From: Alosa alosa
Lineage: Eukaryota; Chordata; Actinopteri; Clupeiformes; Clupeidae
Length of the DNA stretch: 64,000 bases
Reading direction: 5' to 3'
NCBI RefSeq assembly: GCF_017589495.1
Contig: NC_063191.1
Coordinates: 34,950,474-35,014,473, forward strand
Shown here: piece after piece, positions 31,737-42,985 of the stretch
How positions within the stretch are numbered: the stretch's first letter is position 1
Layout: each line of letters starts with the position of its first letter
Made by a program: the position numbers and the translations under genes
The notes under the pieces: generated by a model
What the model was told of the DNA's origin: nothing
The model's database searches: none
What the model saw: the letters and a program-made list of their open reading frames with translations, nothing else

Positions 31737-31972
31737 TCATGATTCTATTACATTGCTCTTTGATTGCGCTGGACCATAGGTGGAGCCATCAGGTGTTATT
31801 GTGGAGATGTCCCTTTCATCCTCCTCCTCCTCTTGATCAACCCGAGGTCTTCTAGCTGGCCTTGGATGAACAGGCTTGATTGCAGTAGAGGTAGCAGGCC
31901 CCCATGCCCATGGTGTATCCGAAGTGCTTGTACCAATACTCATACTTTTCATGAAGTATTCTGTTTGGGTAC
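31737..31972 (-). pseudogene. terminal exon-like frame with acidic tail, function unknown
   Basis: A minus-strand frame runs from an excellent acceptor ('tttatttactttag') at 31973 to a stop at 31739-31737. It encodes TQTEYFMKSMSIGTSTSD, then RPARRPRVDQ, then an EEEEDE run and SNVIES. This reads like the last exon of a transposon-associated fish gene. No upstream exon was found before 32779, so it is probably a remnant. I do not recognise a domain. Confidence 0.4.
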
Positions 31973-32163
31973 CTAAAGTAAATAAATGTGTATTACTGTC
32001 AAGTTACAAGATACTAATAGTACACAGGACATTCACTATCTCACACAAAACTGTACTGGCACAATGGAAACAAAAAGATTTTAGTGACTGTGGTAAGGTG
32101 TATGATGTACTAAGTAGCACACCCACAAGAAGACATTCGGTAATATCAATTCTATCTGTTATG

Positions 32164-32291
32164 CAATTCATGGGTTTCATCAGGTCCATTTACACAGGTG
32201 TATTAATCAAGCACCATGCAGTCTGCATTCATAATCGAGGTGCTTGATTTTATACACCTGTGGAAAGTGACCTGAAGAAACCCATGAATTG
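32164..32291. repeat. long imperfect hairpin, 52-bp arms
   Basis: 32164-32215 ('caattcatgggtttcatcag' through 'caagcacc') pairs with 32239-32291 with few mismatches around a 23-nt loop. The layout is that of a compact foldback MITE. Confidence 0.9.
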
Positions 32292-32908
32292 ACTTTCCCA
32301 AACATTGACGAGCACATAAGAACCTGTATTAGCCTACTAGAAAAAGACTTCTAGAAACGAACTAGCACAACAATAAAAGTTAGATCACAAACCTTTGCTT
32401 CTAACGTGATGGCCTAATGTAGGCTAGAAAGCTGTGTAGCCTGACATGAGGATGTGCTCTGGAAGACATACAAAACACTAAGTAAACAGCAAGTAATCAA
32501 ACAAAACATCATTGTAGGCCTACAAAGGTCAATGTAATAATGGCAAGAAGACATAAATTAGACTGAAGTGTAAATATACCTGAGCTCTAGTGATAGCAAC
32601 TTAGCCTAATAGTGCACGGGTATTGTTTTTTAGACTAGAACAATACCCGAACTTAATTGAGCATAAGATATTGTTGCTAATATTATTATTTGTGGTTTAA
32701 CGATTAGGTTAGAAGAATATAGGTTCAACAAGCTAAATCTCTGGGTAGTGTGGTCAGTTTCTTATGAGTGTAACGTTAGCTACACCAGGCACGTAACTGA
32801 AGCATTCCGTTCGCATTATGTACTGCAACAATTAGTCAAGTCAAGTCAAATTTATTTATATAGCACATTTCAAAGCAATAGCATTGCACCAAAGTGCTTT
32901 GCATAAAA

Positions 32909-32954
<46 letters not shown>
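32909..32954. repeat. AAT microsatellite in the LINE 3' UTR
   Basis: About 15 aat units; such tracts often arise next to LINE 3' ends. Confidence 0.9.
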
Positions 32955-32956
<2 letters not shown>

Positions 32957-32989
32957 ATATACATACATATAAACATATTAAATATGTAT

Positions 32990-33690
32990 ATACATACATA
33001 TAAACATATTAAATTACAATATAAAAATATTGGATTGGATTGGTTGGATTTAAAACTACTAATAGTGGGGCAGGATTTCACAACATCAGGAAAGCTATTC
33101 CAAAGCTGGGGAGCATAGACAGAGAAAGCTCTGTCACCTTTGGATTTAAGAGAGGCAGAAGGAACACAAAAAAGACACTGGGAAGATGATCGAAGAGGTC
33201 TAGGAGGACAGTAAGGAATTAAAAGATCACATAAATACTGAGGTGCTAAACCATGTAAAGCTTTGAAAACAAACAGAAGAATTTTAAAATTAATTCTTTG
33301 TTCCACAGGAAGCCAGTGCAGTTTAGCCAACACAGGTGAAATGTGGTCACGTTTCTTAGATCCAGTCAGTAATCTGGCTGCAGCATTTTGGACCAACTGG
33401 AGTCTGTTTAGAGTAGATTTAGTTACACCTACATACAGTGAGTTGCAATAATCAAGCCTAGAGGAAATAAAGGCATGTATAAGGATTTCTAAATCACTGT
33501 AGGAGAGAGAAGACTTGAGCTTTGCTATTGTCCTAAGTTGGTAAAAACTTCCCTTGACAACGCTGTTGACTTGCTTATTAAAAGTCAGAGAAGAGTCTAG
33601 GAAAACACCTAGGTTCTTGACCACACTGTGATGGTTAACAGACAGAGGGCCAAGAGACTTGCTTACATTGTTGACAATTTGGTGGTCCAA
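32990..33690 (-). pseudogene. LINE ORF2 C-terminal region
   Basis: An open frame with NLGVFLDSSLTFNKQV, SRLDYCNSLYVG, HWLPVEQRINFKILLFVFKA and RAFSVYAPQLWNSFP, the canonical C-terminal phrases of fish L2-type LINEs. It runs into the microsatellite-rich 3' UTR. Confidence 0.88.
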
Positions 33691-34904
33691 AAATGATTAC
33701 TTCAGTTTTGCTGTCATTTAGCTGTAAAAAGTTGTTAGCCATCCAATTCTTAATGTCATTAAGACAAAGAAAAAGGTTTGTCAATGAGCAGGAATTTTCA
33801 GGGGCCACCGATATATAAAATTGGGTATCATCTGCGTAGCAGTGGTAACGAATATTGAATTGATTGAAAATGGAGCCCAGGGGAAGCATGTATAAAGAAA
33901 ATAAGAGGCCCTAAAATAGAACCCTGGGGGACACCACACTTAATGGGAGCAGATGACGAAGAAGCATTGCCTAAATGCACTGAAAAAGATCTATCAGTTA
34001 AGTAAGATCTGAACCAATTTAATACAGTGCCTTGCAGATCAACTTCAACACCCAGGCGTTTTAAAAGGATCTTGTGGTCAATGGTGTCAAAAGCAGCACT
34101 AAGATCTAACAGGACCAATAGGGCACAAGAGCCAGAGTCAACAGAGAGCAATAGATCATTATGGACCTTAAGTAGGGCAGACTCTGTACTATGAAGTGGT
34201 CTAAAACCAGATTGAAACTTGTCAAGGATATTAGAGGTGTTTAAATAGGAAGAGACTTGTGACAGAACAACTTTTTCTAAGATCTTAGAGAGAAAGGGCA
34301 GTTTAGAAATGGGCCTATAATTTTTCAAATCAATGGGATCAAGGGAAGGTTTTTTTCAGGAGAGGTTGCACAATAGCGTGTTTAAAGCCAGAGGGTATTA
34401 CTCCATTAGCCAGGGAGCTATTAATGATGCTCAAGATAAAATGGCAAATAGCCGCAAAAGGTTCTTTGAAAAGATGAGATGGAAAAATATCAGAGTGGCA
34501 AGAAGAGGGCTTCATATGAGAGACTGTGAGGAAGAGACTGGTTGGAATTGTTGGAGGCGGCAAACTACAGACCGATACAAAGCAGGATCAGAAATTGAGG
34601 GTGTGATATGAGACTTTATGTTGTCAATTTTGTCAATAAAGAAATTGAGAAACATCTCACAGGTTTCTGTTGTAGCAGGAAGAGAGGACATTGTAGTAGG
34701 AGGATTTATGATTTTATTAATTGTGTTAAACAACACTTTTGGTCTGTGAGCATTTTTGTGAATAAGCTCAGCATAGAAAGCTGCCTTTGCTGCTTTGACA
34801 GTGTTTTGATAAGCCTTAAGAGAATCTCTAACTATATCATAGGAGACCTGTAGTTTATCTTTTTTCCATTTTCGCTCTGCTTTCCTACAAGCCTTTCTGA
34901 GCAA
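33690..34904 (-). pseudogene. LINE reverse transcriptase
   Basis: Contains KNYRPISKLPFLSKILEKVV, LLDLSAAFDTIDH (first catalytic Asp), GVPQGSILGPL and, after a frameshift near 33900, YHCYADDTQFYI (the second and third Asp). All RT blocks of a CR1/L2-clade LINE are present in order, so the copy is fairly young apart from its frameshifts. Confidence 0.88.
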
Positions 34905-34984
34905 ACAGGTAGTGGAATTTAGCCAAGGAGTAGACCTATTGGATTTACACCGCTTTTGTTTTAAAGGAGCTACAGAATCAAGAG

Positions 34985-35700
34985 TGGCAAGGCAAGATGT
35001 TTAAAAAAGAGTAAGTAGATCCTCAGTGTCGGTGCAGGGGGAAAGAGAATCTAAGACAACAGGTGAAAGAGAGAGCATAAAAGTATTCGTGAACTGTGAG
35101 GCTGTGGTGGAATTAATAGCTCTGACAAGGGAGTAGGATGAGGGGGGTGGAGGGGGGGGACAAAACAGTGAAGATTCAAATAAAATCATAAAATGGTCAG
35201 ACACACCAGTATCAACTATTTTAACATTGGAAACTGAGAAACCAGAGGACAACACTAGTGTGTGACCCTTCTGATGTGTGGGGCCATAACTGACTGCACA
35301 AGGTTAAAAGAGTCCACAAGGCCTAAAAACTCATTGACCAAAGGTTTAGATGGGCAGCATATGTGGATGTTAGTCCCCCAAGATTAATAACTTATCAGCA
35401 CGAGAGGCCATAAAAGATAGAAGTTCAGCAAATTCTTGAATAAAATTACAATTAATTTTTGGTGGACGGTAGACTAAGGCACAAAGTACAGATGCATTGA
35501 TCTTAAACAGCTGTAGTTCAAAAGTAGAAAACAGATCAGTTGGTACAATTCTACATTTAAAACTGTTCTTAAACACTGTAATTAGACCACCACCACGACC
35601 AGAGACCCTAGGTGAGTTTAAAAAACTACAGTGAGCAGGGCAAAGGTCACCAAGTGCAATGATGTCATCACCAGAGAGCCAAGACTTGGTGATAAACAGA
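34985..35700 (-). pseudogene. LINE endonuclease domain, partial
   Basis: Minus-strand frames give ALVYRPPKINCNFIQEF and KLLILGD (GDFN box cut by a frame change), then VDTGVSDHFMILFE, where SDH is the catalytic His box of APE-type endonucleases. The N-terminal part is missing. Confidence 0.75.
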
Positions 35701-35881
35701 AATTAGCTTCCAATAGGCCTAATCAATGGAAGTAGCTACACCTGGCGTGTTAGTGGCCTGTAGGCTACGTTCGGGAAAATAGACCATTCCTCTAATAGAT
35801 TTTACCAGAGCCCTTCCTGTTAGACATTCTCTGATTTCACACGTCGCGAACAAAACACTTCAGTTACGTGCCTGGTGTAGC

Positions 35882-36555
35882 TTCCTGTAATATAGGCTAG
35901 CCTAAGCCTAGCCTGTACCCTTTTCATGCATGCTAACGTGAAGGATATGAACATGTTATTTTGTAACAGACGTTAGGTGGAAAAGTTTGTTTGTACTTAC
36001 AGCCTGTGAGCTGGTGGTCGATCGTCATGATGGTACAGAACCAGGTTTTCAGAACATCGATGCAAAACCACTTTCTAACTGTAGGCAGTGAGTGTGGTCG
36101 AAATGATTGGAACACAGAACTAATGTTGCACTACTTCGGTGGTGGTGTTCCAACGATAAATCCGAACCATTTCTTCCTCAACTCTTGTTTCTAAGGCAAG
36201 ACATGCAACATTGATGTGTTATTGCCACAAATAACACAGGCACGATTTTTTTTTTCACGATGTTAGCAACTTGCTGTTAGCTCCTACTAGCTGCAGAGAG
36301 ACAATCCCCTAGCCGCAAAATCTTCCAGTCTTCCTGTAGGCGTCACAAGCCAAGGTTGGCAAGGCCATGAATAATCAGTTTCCCTTCGGCGTCATTGGGA
36401 AGGGCTCTTTCTGATTCGCTTGTTTTTCCGTGTATTTTCTTTCATTGGCTAATGCGGGCAATGGGGGTAGAAGATCATTTTCACGTGCAGCATGCATATG
36501 CAACTTGGAGTGAGCTATAGTATTTCGAAAGTAACAAGTATTAAACGGTTTCTCA
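35882..36555. other. intergenic, nothing recognised
   Basis: No coding motif or repeat terminus recognised. Confidence 0.4.
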
Positions 36556-36559
36556 GTGA

Positions 36560-37485
36560 ATGAGACCTTTAACCGAACCATTATCTAACTTTGTTGACTA
36601 TCACATAAGGTCACTAGTGGAAAAACTTCCATCTTATCTCAAGGACACAGGAGACTTCATTACACAACTAAGTGACCTGACTTTGACTAGTGGTGAGCTC
36701 ATTCTCGCCACTATGAATGTGGTGAGTTTGTACACAAACATCCCTCACCCCTCTGGCCTGAATGCACTTAAGTTCTTTCTAGACTCCAGATCTGATCATG
36801 TCCCACCATCAGATTTCCTGGTTAATATGTCTGAAATTGTACTAACTAAAAACTATTTTCTTCATGGTAAAAACTTTTTTCTGCAAACACATGGCACAGC
36901 AATGGGTGCAAGTTTTGCCCCAGATTATGCAAACCTTTTTATGGGTTTTTTTTTTTATTCCAATATGTCTATAATGACAATCCTTTTTCACCATCTATTG
37001 TGTTTTGGAAAAGATATATTGACGATGTATTTTTGATCTTGAGGGGTTCAAGCAGTGACCTTCAAACCTTCCTTCAACATCTCAATACTTGCATGGAGTC
37101 AATTGAATTTAGTCTAGAGTATGATGATCACCAAGTGAGTTTCCTCGATACGAAGGTATTTTTGAAAGAGGGACATATATACGCCACACTTTACACTAAA
37201 CCCACTGACAAAAACAGTCTCCTACACTATACTAGTCATCATCCGATGTCCCTCAAAAAAGGTTTACCATTTAGTCAGTTCTTAAGGCTACGACGTATAT
37301 GTGCAAGGGATGATGACTTTCAGGTAGAGGCCCATAAGCTTCTTAACAAATTGTTGGAAAGAGGGTATCCCCCCGAGCATTCATCAAAGCACATAGCAAG
37401 AATAGAAATTACCTTTTTGACAAAGCTAGACCTAAGAGACAAAAATCTTTTTCTTGTGTTTTCAATACTACTTTCTCACCTCTAG
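36560..37485 (+). pseudogene. Penelope-like reverse transcriptase
   Basis: First frame: LATMNVVSLYTNIPH (the D of the usual DVxSLYTNIP box is replaced by N, removing the first catalytic Asp) and THGTAMGASFAPDYANLFMG. A T-rich run near 36950 marks a frameshift. The second frame gives FWKRYIDDVFLIL with both catalytic aspartates, VSFLDTKV and LYTKPTDKNSLLHY, all Penelope-type signatures. The RT clade is related to telomerase. Confidence 0.88.
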
Positions 37486-37497
37486 GCCACTCTATAT

Positions 37498-37965
37498 GTG
37501 ATGTTGTTAAAAAACATTGGAATATCTTGTCAATTGATGATGTTGGTAAAGAGATCTTTAATTCTCCCCCTCTGTTCTCTTTTTTCTAGAGCAAAAAATG
37601 TTTGTGATATACTGGTACATGCAGATACACACAGAACATCCACCCATCAGGAGCGTTTGAACAATGCCACAGGTTTCTTCCCATGCCGTAACTGTGCTGC
37701 TTGTTCCACTGCTAAAAAAGTCAACACCTTTTCAAGTTATGTGACAACGAGAGAATACAAGATTAAAATACTTATTACATGCAGCTCTAACAATGTTGTT
37801 TACCTTCTTTCATGTTTAAAATGTGGCCTTCAGTATGTTGGTAAAACCGCTAGACAACTCAGATTCAGAATTAATGAGCATAAAAACTCTATTCGCAGGG
37901 CTGATCCCAAATCAGCTGTTGCGAGACATTTTGCTGACGGAAACCACTCAATTAAGGATCTGTAA
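37498..37965 (+). pseudogene. Penelope-like GIY-YIG endonuclease
   Basis: A cysteine-bearing linker (CRNCAACSTA) precedes the nuclease core VVYLLSCLKCGLQYVGKTAR, in which YLL...YVG takes the place of GIY...YIG, as in other Penelope-like elements. Then come the catalytic Arg in LRFRINEH and the downstream VARHFADGNHSIKDL. The frame is separate from the RT frame, so the original single protein is broken. This nuclease supplies the nick for target-primed integration. Confidence 0.85.
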
Positions 37966-38430
37966 TTCTGTGGCATTGATCATTTGACTCCCAAAAGGTG
38001 GAAATTTAGACAAATGTTTATTGCAATGTGAATGCAGATATATTTTCTATCGAAAGACTCTTCATCCTAATGGTCTAAACGAAGAATTGGAAATGTCCTG
38101 TTTTCTGTCAAATGTATTTGACATGTGTGTGTCTATTGTACGTTTTTTTTTTCTATATGTCTGATCACTATGCCCTATAAGGTAGACTCATTGAATGAAA
38201 TTGTGATGTAATTGTTCAATTATGTGATCTGAATGAGCTGTGACCTGCTAGGCCTGTTGGCCACTAATTGGATGCACCTGCTCTAGACTGTTTAAAAGGT
38301 TGTCTCACTATGCTGCTGCTCTTTTTTGCACTGAAGATAGTCTTCACTGACTGAAACGTTTGTACAGCACTCTTGCACTTTTTGCACATTGTGTTGCCTC
38401 AAAAAAACTTTTGAAAAAAAAAAAAATACA

Positions 38431-38999
38431 GTGGTCTAATAACCAACCTTGTGTGATTACTGGTCTCAGAGTGCAAGTCCTCCTTGCCAATGTACTAAGA
38501 CTTTTTGACCACTGCACCAGAGAACCTTTCTCAAGAGGACTTAAAAACAAGGCGCAGCTCTACTTCATGCTTTTTGGGTTTGGGAACTTACCATAGGCAC
38601 TGCTCAATCCGAGGGGCGGGATAAACGGTTATCTTTCAAATTTCCTCTGCACACAATAGGGTAGCGCTACAACTCATGAGTCCCATGCATTTTCCCACCA
38701 GCAGAGCTAGTTGGCTGGTTGATCAAACTATTGCCAATTTAAAAAAAGCTTAACTCGAGTCGCGATTCAAAGACCGCTGTTCGCCAGCAGCAGCATCCAT
38801 CTTCTCTATTTTCAAGTAGCAGGAAATTCACGCCGAACCGCCACCGACTCTATACACGATGTGATTGGCCTGATAGAAGTTTCATTATTCCAGCTCGTAA
38901 GCCAGTTGCTAGACTACCCTGGCTGCAAATTACATTTGCTGCTGCTAGGGTGCGTCTAGATTTCTAGGCTACTTGTACCCTATTTCTTCACAATATTTT
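38431..38999. other. intergenic, nothing certain
   Basis: The first 150 bp could still belong to the Penelope-like element. The rest has no recognised content. Confidence 0.4.
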
Positions 39000-39186
39000 A
39001 AATTCTATGCTGCTATTTACAGGGTCTTCCTATTTTCACTGCATTAGTTGTATTGTGTGTTGTTGTATCTATCTCCTTACCATCTTGCAAATTCTCTTTT
39101 TTTTCTCTATTATTGTATTAAATGCTCCAAATGCAAATAACTTTGAGCTGCATTCTCTGTATGAAAGGTGCTATACAAATAAAGCC

Positions 39187-39217
<31 letters not shown>
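39000..39217 (+). mobile_element. LINE/SINE 3' tail with ATT microsatellite
   Basis: 'tttgagctgcattctctgta' then 'tgaaaggtgctatacaaata' and 'aagc' is the tail shared by fish CR1/L2 LINEs and their dependent SINEs. It is followed by about ten att units at 39187-39217. Only the tail is present. Confidence 0.7.
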
Positions 39218-39478
39218 CTTACAGCCTCTCAAACACAATCACTTATCGATGGGTGTCAGTTAAGTCTTTTAGGGTTCAGGGCTTAGGCCTTAGGGGGGAG
39301 AATCAGATTTAGCCACTCTCTTCCATATTGCAGCTGTGAGAGGTTCCATGTGCGCTATACCTAAGGGTGTTCTGCCTACAGGAAGGCTATTCTGTGGGGG
39401 TGGCTGGCCTGGTAACATTGTAGGTTCAAAGTCTCACAGGGTTATTTGTAACATGAAAGTTGGGCTGCATTGTTGTTG

Positions 39479-39824
39479 TTAAAGGCACAGTCAACAATTG
39501 TACACGATTTCAAACTCAGAACATTTTTTGTCACATTTTGTCAGCAATCGTCTCCTCTAGCTGCCCATTTCGTGAGTACACTGTGGAAAAAAAACCTGTT
39601 CTCTGTAGGCAGCCCAGGCCTGTCCCCTAAACAAAATTAAATCCTGTGTGGAGTTTCTCTGGGAATATTGAGGGGAGGAGTGAGCTACCTCCCTGGTGTG
39701 TTTCGTTTGGTCCTTGGTTAAAAAATAGTGCATGTTGTTTTGGGCAAAAAAACGTCTGCTAATACTTTTAAATATAAACATAAACAAATGTGACTTCCTG
39801 CGCAATCGTTGACTGCACCTTTAA
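39479..39824. mobile_element. TTAA-flanked MITE
   Basis: Ends 'ttaaaggcacagtcaacaat' and 'gttgactgcacctttaa' are inverted repeats of 22 bp with few mismatches. The unit is 346 bp and non-coding. Same family as 22848-23008; TTAA at both ends fits a four-base target duplication. Confidence 0.8.
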
Positions 39825-41766
39825 CTGAGGGCATTGACTGTGTGTGTGTTTAAACACATAAAAACCTTAACAAGCATCAGATTGGATTTATTGAATATCC
39901 GTTGATAAATCTTTGACTTTTTCCATAAACTAATCTAGTCAGATGCAAAAGTCTACACAAGTGGCACAGACTGATGCTTTTTATAGATAGATATAGATAT
40001 AGATGACAGAGAAGTCCTGATCTGACATAGACATCCAAGACCAAATATTTTCTAGATATGTTTGTGTAGCTACTATTTTGTCTATAGACTTATTACTCAG
40101 AATAGACGTTTGACAATGGAGGCCTTCGCTGTTAAAAGGGTATATTTCCACCAGAACTATTATACTTCTGCATCAGCGACTGTGCCATTGTCCATTTTTG
40201 CCTTGACAGGATCATACTTCTAGCAGTCATCTACAACAAATATATGAGGATAACCAGCACAGCTCCTGGCTCTAAAGTGAGGAACCTCGACCTGACATGG
40301 TATGGTATCCACAACTCTAGAGCAGGACCACAGTCAGTGCTAACTGGTAATGTCATGCTGCTCATTGTTATTTTGAAAGTGTTGATAACTGTGTGCTCTG
40401 AACTTAAGGATAGCCTATTAATTAAACTGATATTGAGATCCTTAGGGCTTAGCCTAAAATGTTATGATTTTCTTGTGTGATTGTTAGCCCTTTGCTATTG
40501 AAAAATAAGCAAGGTCAGATCTGACAGTTGAATCTGGCACTCGTAAGCATGTAGGCACTTTAGAGTGTCTAACCACACACACCTCAAAGCCACAATGGTT
40601 CAAGTTCTCAAGACAAAACTATCTGAGCTCAGTGAAATTTCAGCTTGCCATTTATGGCCTAAGGGTGAAACCAGTGAGAATAGATCTCCACGCGTCAGTT
40701 TTCATGACTGCAGCAATTGGCTGGTGCTGTTTCATGGACAATGACGTTTACTTTTATTTCTTTCAGAATTGACTAAGAAAAAAGATAATTAATTTTGTCT
40801 ATGGCTGCCACGATCAAAATCACTTGTTTACTTTCATAGTTGCGAAAGAGGCGCTCGCCAAATGATTACAGGGCGTGCAATGGTGAATAAACAACCTGAA
40901 AAGGAGAAGTAGGAGAAGTAGGCAAAAACACACACACTGCTAGCAGGAGTTCTAACTTCCAGCAACAACTATTTCATTTTTTTTTCATTATCAGATTGAC
41001 AGCCTTTGTGTGTGTGTGTGTGTGTGTGCACGTGCACATGCGTGTGTTAATCTTACCAGATTAACCACTGTTTCCTGTTTGCTTTCTTTGTAAAATAATG
41101 GGCGATCAGAGCCGCAATGATATTGCAATGCCCCCTCATCAAAATGGCAGAGATGCTGAAGCACGCTACATATTGTGGGCTCATAGGCCTGGCTATTTTT
41201 ATGTGTAGGCAGACTTTGACAGGAAGCTGCAAGGTTGCAGACGTGAAACCCCAGCGATCATGTAGACAGTTGTACAACAGCCTAAGACATGGGACGTTGA
41301 GTTAAGCAACCCACGTCATGCAGTCAAACTTCCGCACAGTGGAAGACACAGTCAGTCTCTTACTCTCTTTCCCTCTTTGTCAATTTATTGATCTGTTGCA
41401 CAGTCTTCTGGGTACATGGCAGGAACCAGGTAGGGGAGCTTTGACTATGTTTTGGTGAAGTAAAAGTTTTTAATACTGTCGAGTTTCTCAAGCCACTTTG
41501 GGTGGCTGACATCTTGATGCTTAGAATAAAAATGATCAAAGGATTTTTATCATGATTCCGTCCTCTCTACTTCACCATAGTTTGTAAATATTGTTGTGTA
41601 AGATACTATGACAGAAAAAAATGCAATAGTATATGCATTCTTTAAGTTAATAAGGCCTAGGCAAAGCTGATATAGTTCTATTTTACTATATTTAAAATAT
41701 TTTGTCTGGAAGCTGAAGTATTTTTTACAAATTTAAGGCCATACAGTAGACAAACTCATGGGCTGT

Positions 41767-41799
<33 letters not shown>

Positions 41800-42828
41800 T
41801 GTGTGTGGTAGTGGGGGGTGAATTATTGTAGAGTGAAATCTGTACTTTAAAAAAAATATAGAGGTTAAGAATACATATAGTATAATACCATCCTCATAAC
41901 TCCTCAAACAGAGACGCATAACAATTCACTCTCTGCTTTACTACAAGTTGGATCAAAATTTAAATGAATCTCGGGCCAGTAGCAAAACATTTACCAGCAA
42001 CAGATTCTTGCAGTTGAGGATTTTAAGATGAGGAGATGTGAGGACATTTGCATGACTTGATCTGAAGGTCTGTTTCCGCACTCTCTTCTGTGCTTCACAA
42101 GATTTCCTGTTACTGCAGTTGATTTCAAATCAGCTTTGCAAATGGCCAAAGTGCCAAGTTAAGCTGAGAATAGTCTACTGAACTCTCTTTTTGACTCGCT
42201 AAACTTCACAAATTTTCAAGATCACAGATGGTTTTCAAGGATTGCCACATCCACAAGTTTATTAAGGTTAGGCAAGGTTGAGGTGGAGATGCCTTGGTAC
42301 CAATAGGAATACATATAATGTCAACTCAGTTAAGTTCACAGCATCTTCTGTGTCTACATTTAGATATTTAATTTATAACAACAACAAGCAGAGAGAGCGA
42401 GATAGACTGAAAATATATAGAACGTGGCTACAAGAATGCTGTTTTAGACAGACCAAGAACAGAGTCATGTGTTGCAAGACATCTGTGATGCAACAAGGCT
42501 ACAGGAAACTTCTGCTAAATTACAAATTCCTTTTATTTTTCCACTCACCATAGCATCGAACACTACATGGTATAAGTTCTGACGTTTTGAGATAGATCAT
42601 AAAAGAGGGGCTCCTCATCTTTTAACATAGGCTATATGATCTCATGAGCTGCAGTCTTGTTTAATTGTTTTAAGCCATATTGATTTGGACATTTAGATGT
42701 TATAAAACTTTGATGTGCCACTGTAAATGTTACTCTCAATTTGTTTGTAGACGGTTATTATATTTCCATGGTAATCGTTTAGAATGTATCCTCATTTTAG
42801 AACATGTCCTCATATCCTTTTCCTGTAG
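39825..42828. other. region upstream of arhgap15 coding exons
   Basis: No coding exon recognised. GT microsatellites lie at 41007-41028 and 41769-41807. The first non-coding exon or promoter of arhgap15 may be here or farther upstream; nothing fixes it. Confidence 0.4.
40210..40346 (+). other. exon-like interval, possible 5' UTR exon of arhgap15
   Basis: Bounded by 'ttttgccttgacag' and 'aactg|gtaatg', acceptor and donor of fair quality 137 bp apart, on the same strand as arhgap15. No conserved peptide is encoded. Pure splice-site reasoning, so low confidence. Confidence 0.2.
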
Positions 42829-42985
42829 AATTACTAATATGCAGACTGCGGCCAAACAGCCAGGTCTGGTTCTGCCCCCACATGGAACTGTGCCAATGAG
42901 AATCAAAACAACCAATAGTAGTGGCGAAAGACTGAGCCAAACCAAGTCGATGGTCATCACAGAACCTGAAGCACCTGGAAAACCA
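42829..42985 (+). CDS. arhgap15: arhgap15 exon with start codon (residues 1-49)
   Basis: The acceptor 'ccttttcctgtag' precedes 42829. ATG at 42839 gives MQTAAKQPGL and, further on, RLSQTKSMVITEPE. The donor 'aaacca|gtgagt' follows 42985, phase 0. The ATG has a weak Kozak context ('taatATGC'), but it matches the position of the start in the family. The ten bases before it are UTR, so earlier exons are non-coding. Confidence 0.9.

Larger units (their letters stand above)
32836..35700 (-). mobile_element. 5'-truncated CR1/L2-type LINE, minus strand
   Basis: Flanked by aattag on both sides (32830-32835 and 35701-35706). The 3' end (32836, reading 'tatataaataaatttgactt' on the minus strand) matches the tail common to fish L2-like LINEs. 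Domain order on the minus strand is endonuclease (35700-35000), RT (34560-33690), then C-terminal region (33690-32990). It is truncated within the endonuclease and holds frameshifts near 33900 and 33690. Confidence 0.9.
32779..35881. mobile_element. small inverted-repeat DNA transposon split by a LINE
   Basis: 32779-32814 ('gctacaccaggcacgtaact' ...) and 35846-35881 are 36-bp inverted repeats with four mismatches. Removing the LINE at 32836-35700 and one copy of its target duplication leaves a unit of about 230 bp, a MITE. A solo end of the same family is at 6287-6321. Its own target duplication is unclear. Confidence 0.75.
36558..38430 (+). mobile_element. Penelope-like element, 5' truncated
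   Basis: Holds a Penelope-type reverse transcriptase followed by a GIY-YIG endonuclease, the defining pair of this retroelement class. The 3' part ends with 'actgaagatagtcttcactg', then 'actgaaacgttt', a typical closing motif of fish Penelope-like elements, and an A-run at 38417. The 5' third (N-terminal domain) is absent. The exact ends are not fixed; the 3' end could extend to about 38580. Confidence 0.85.
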
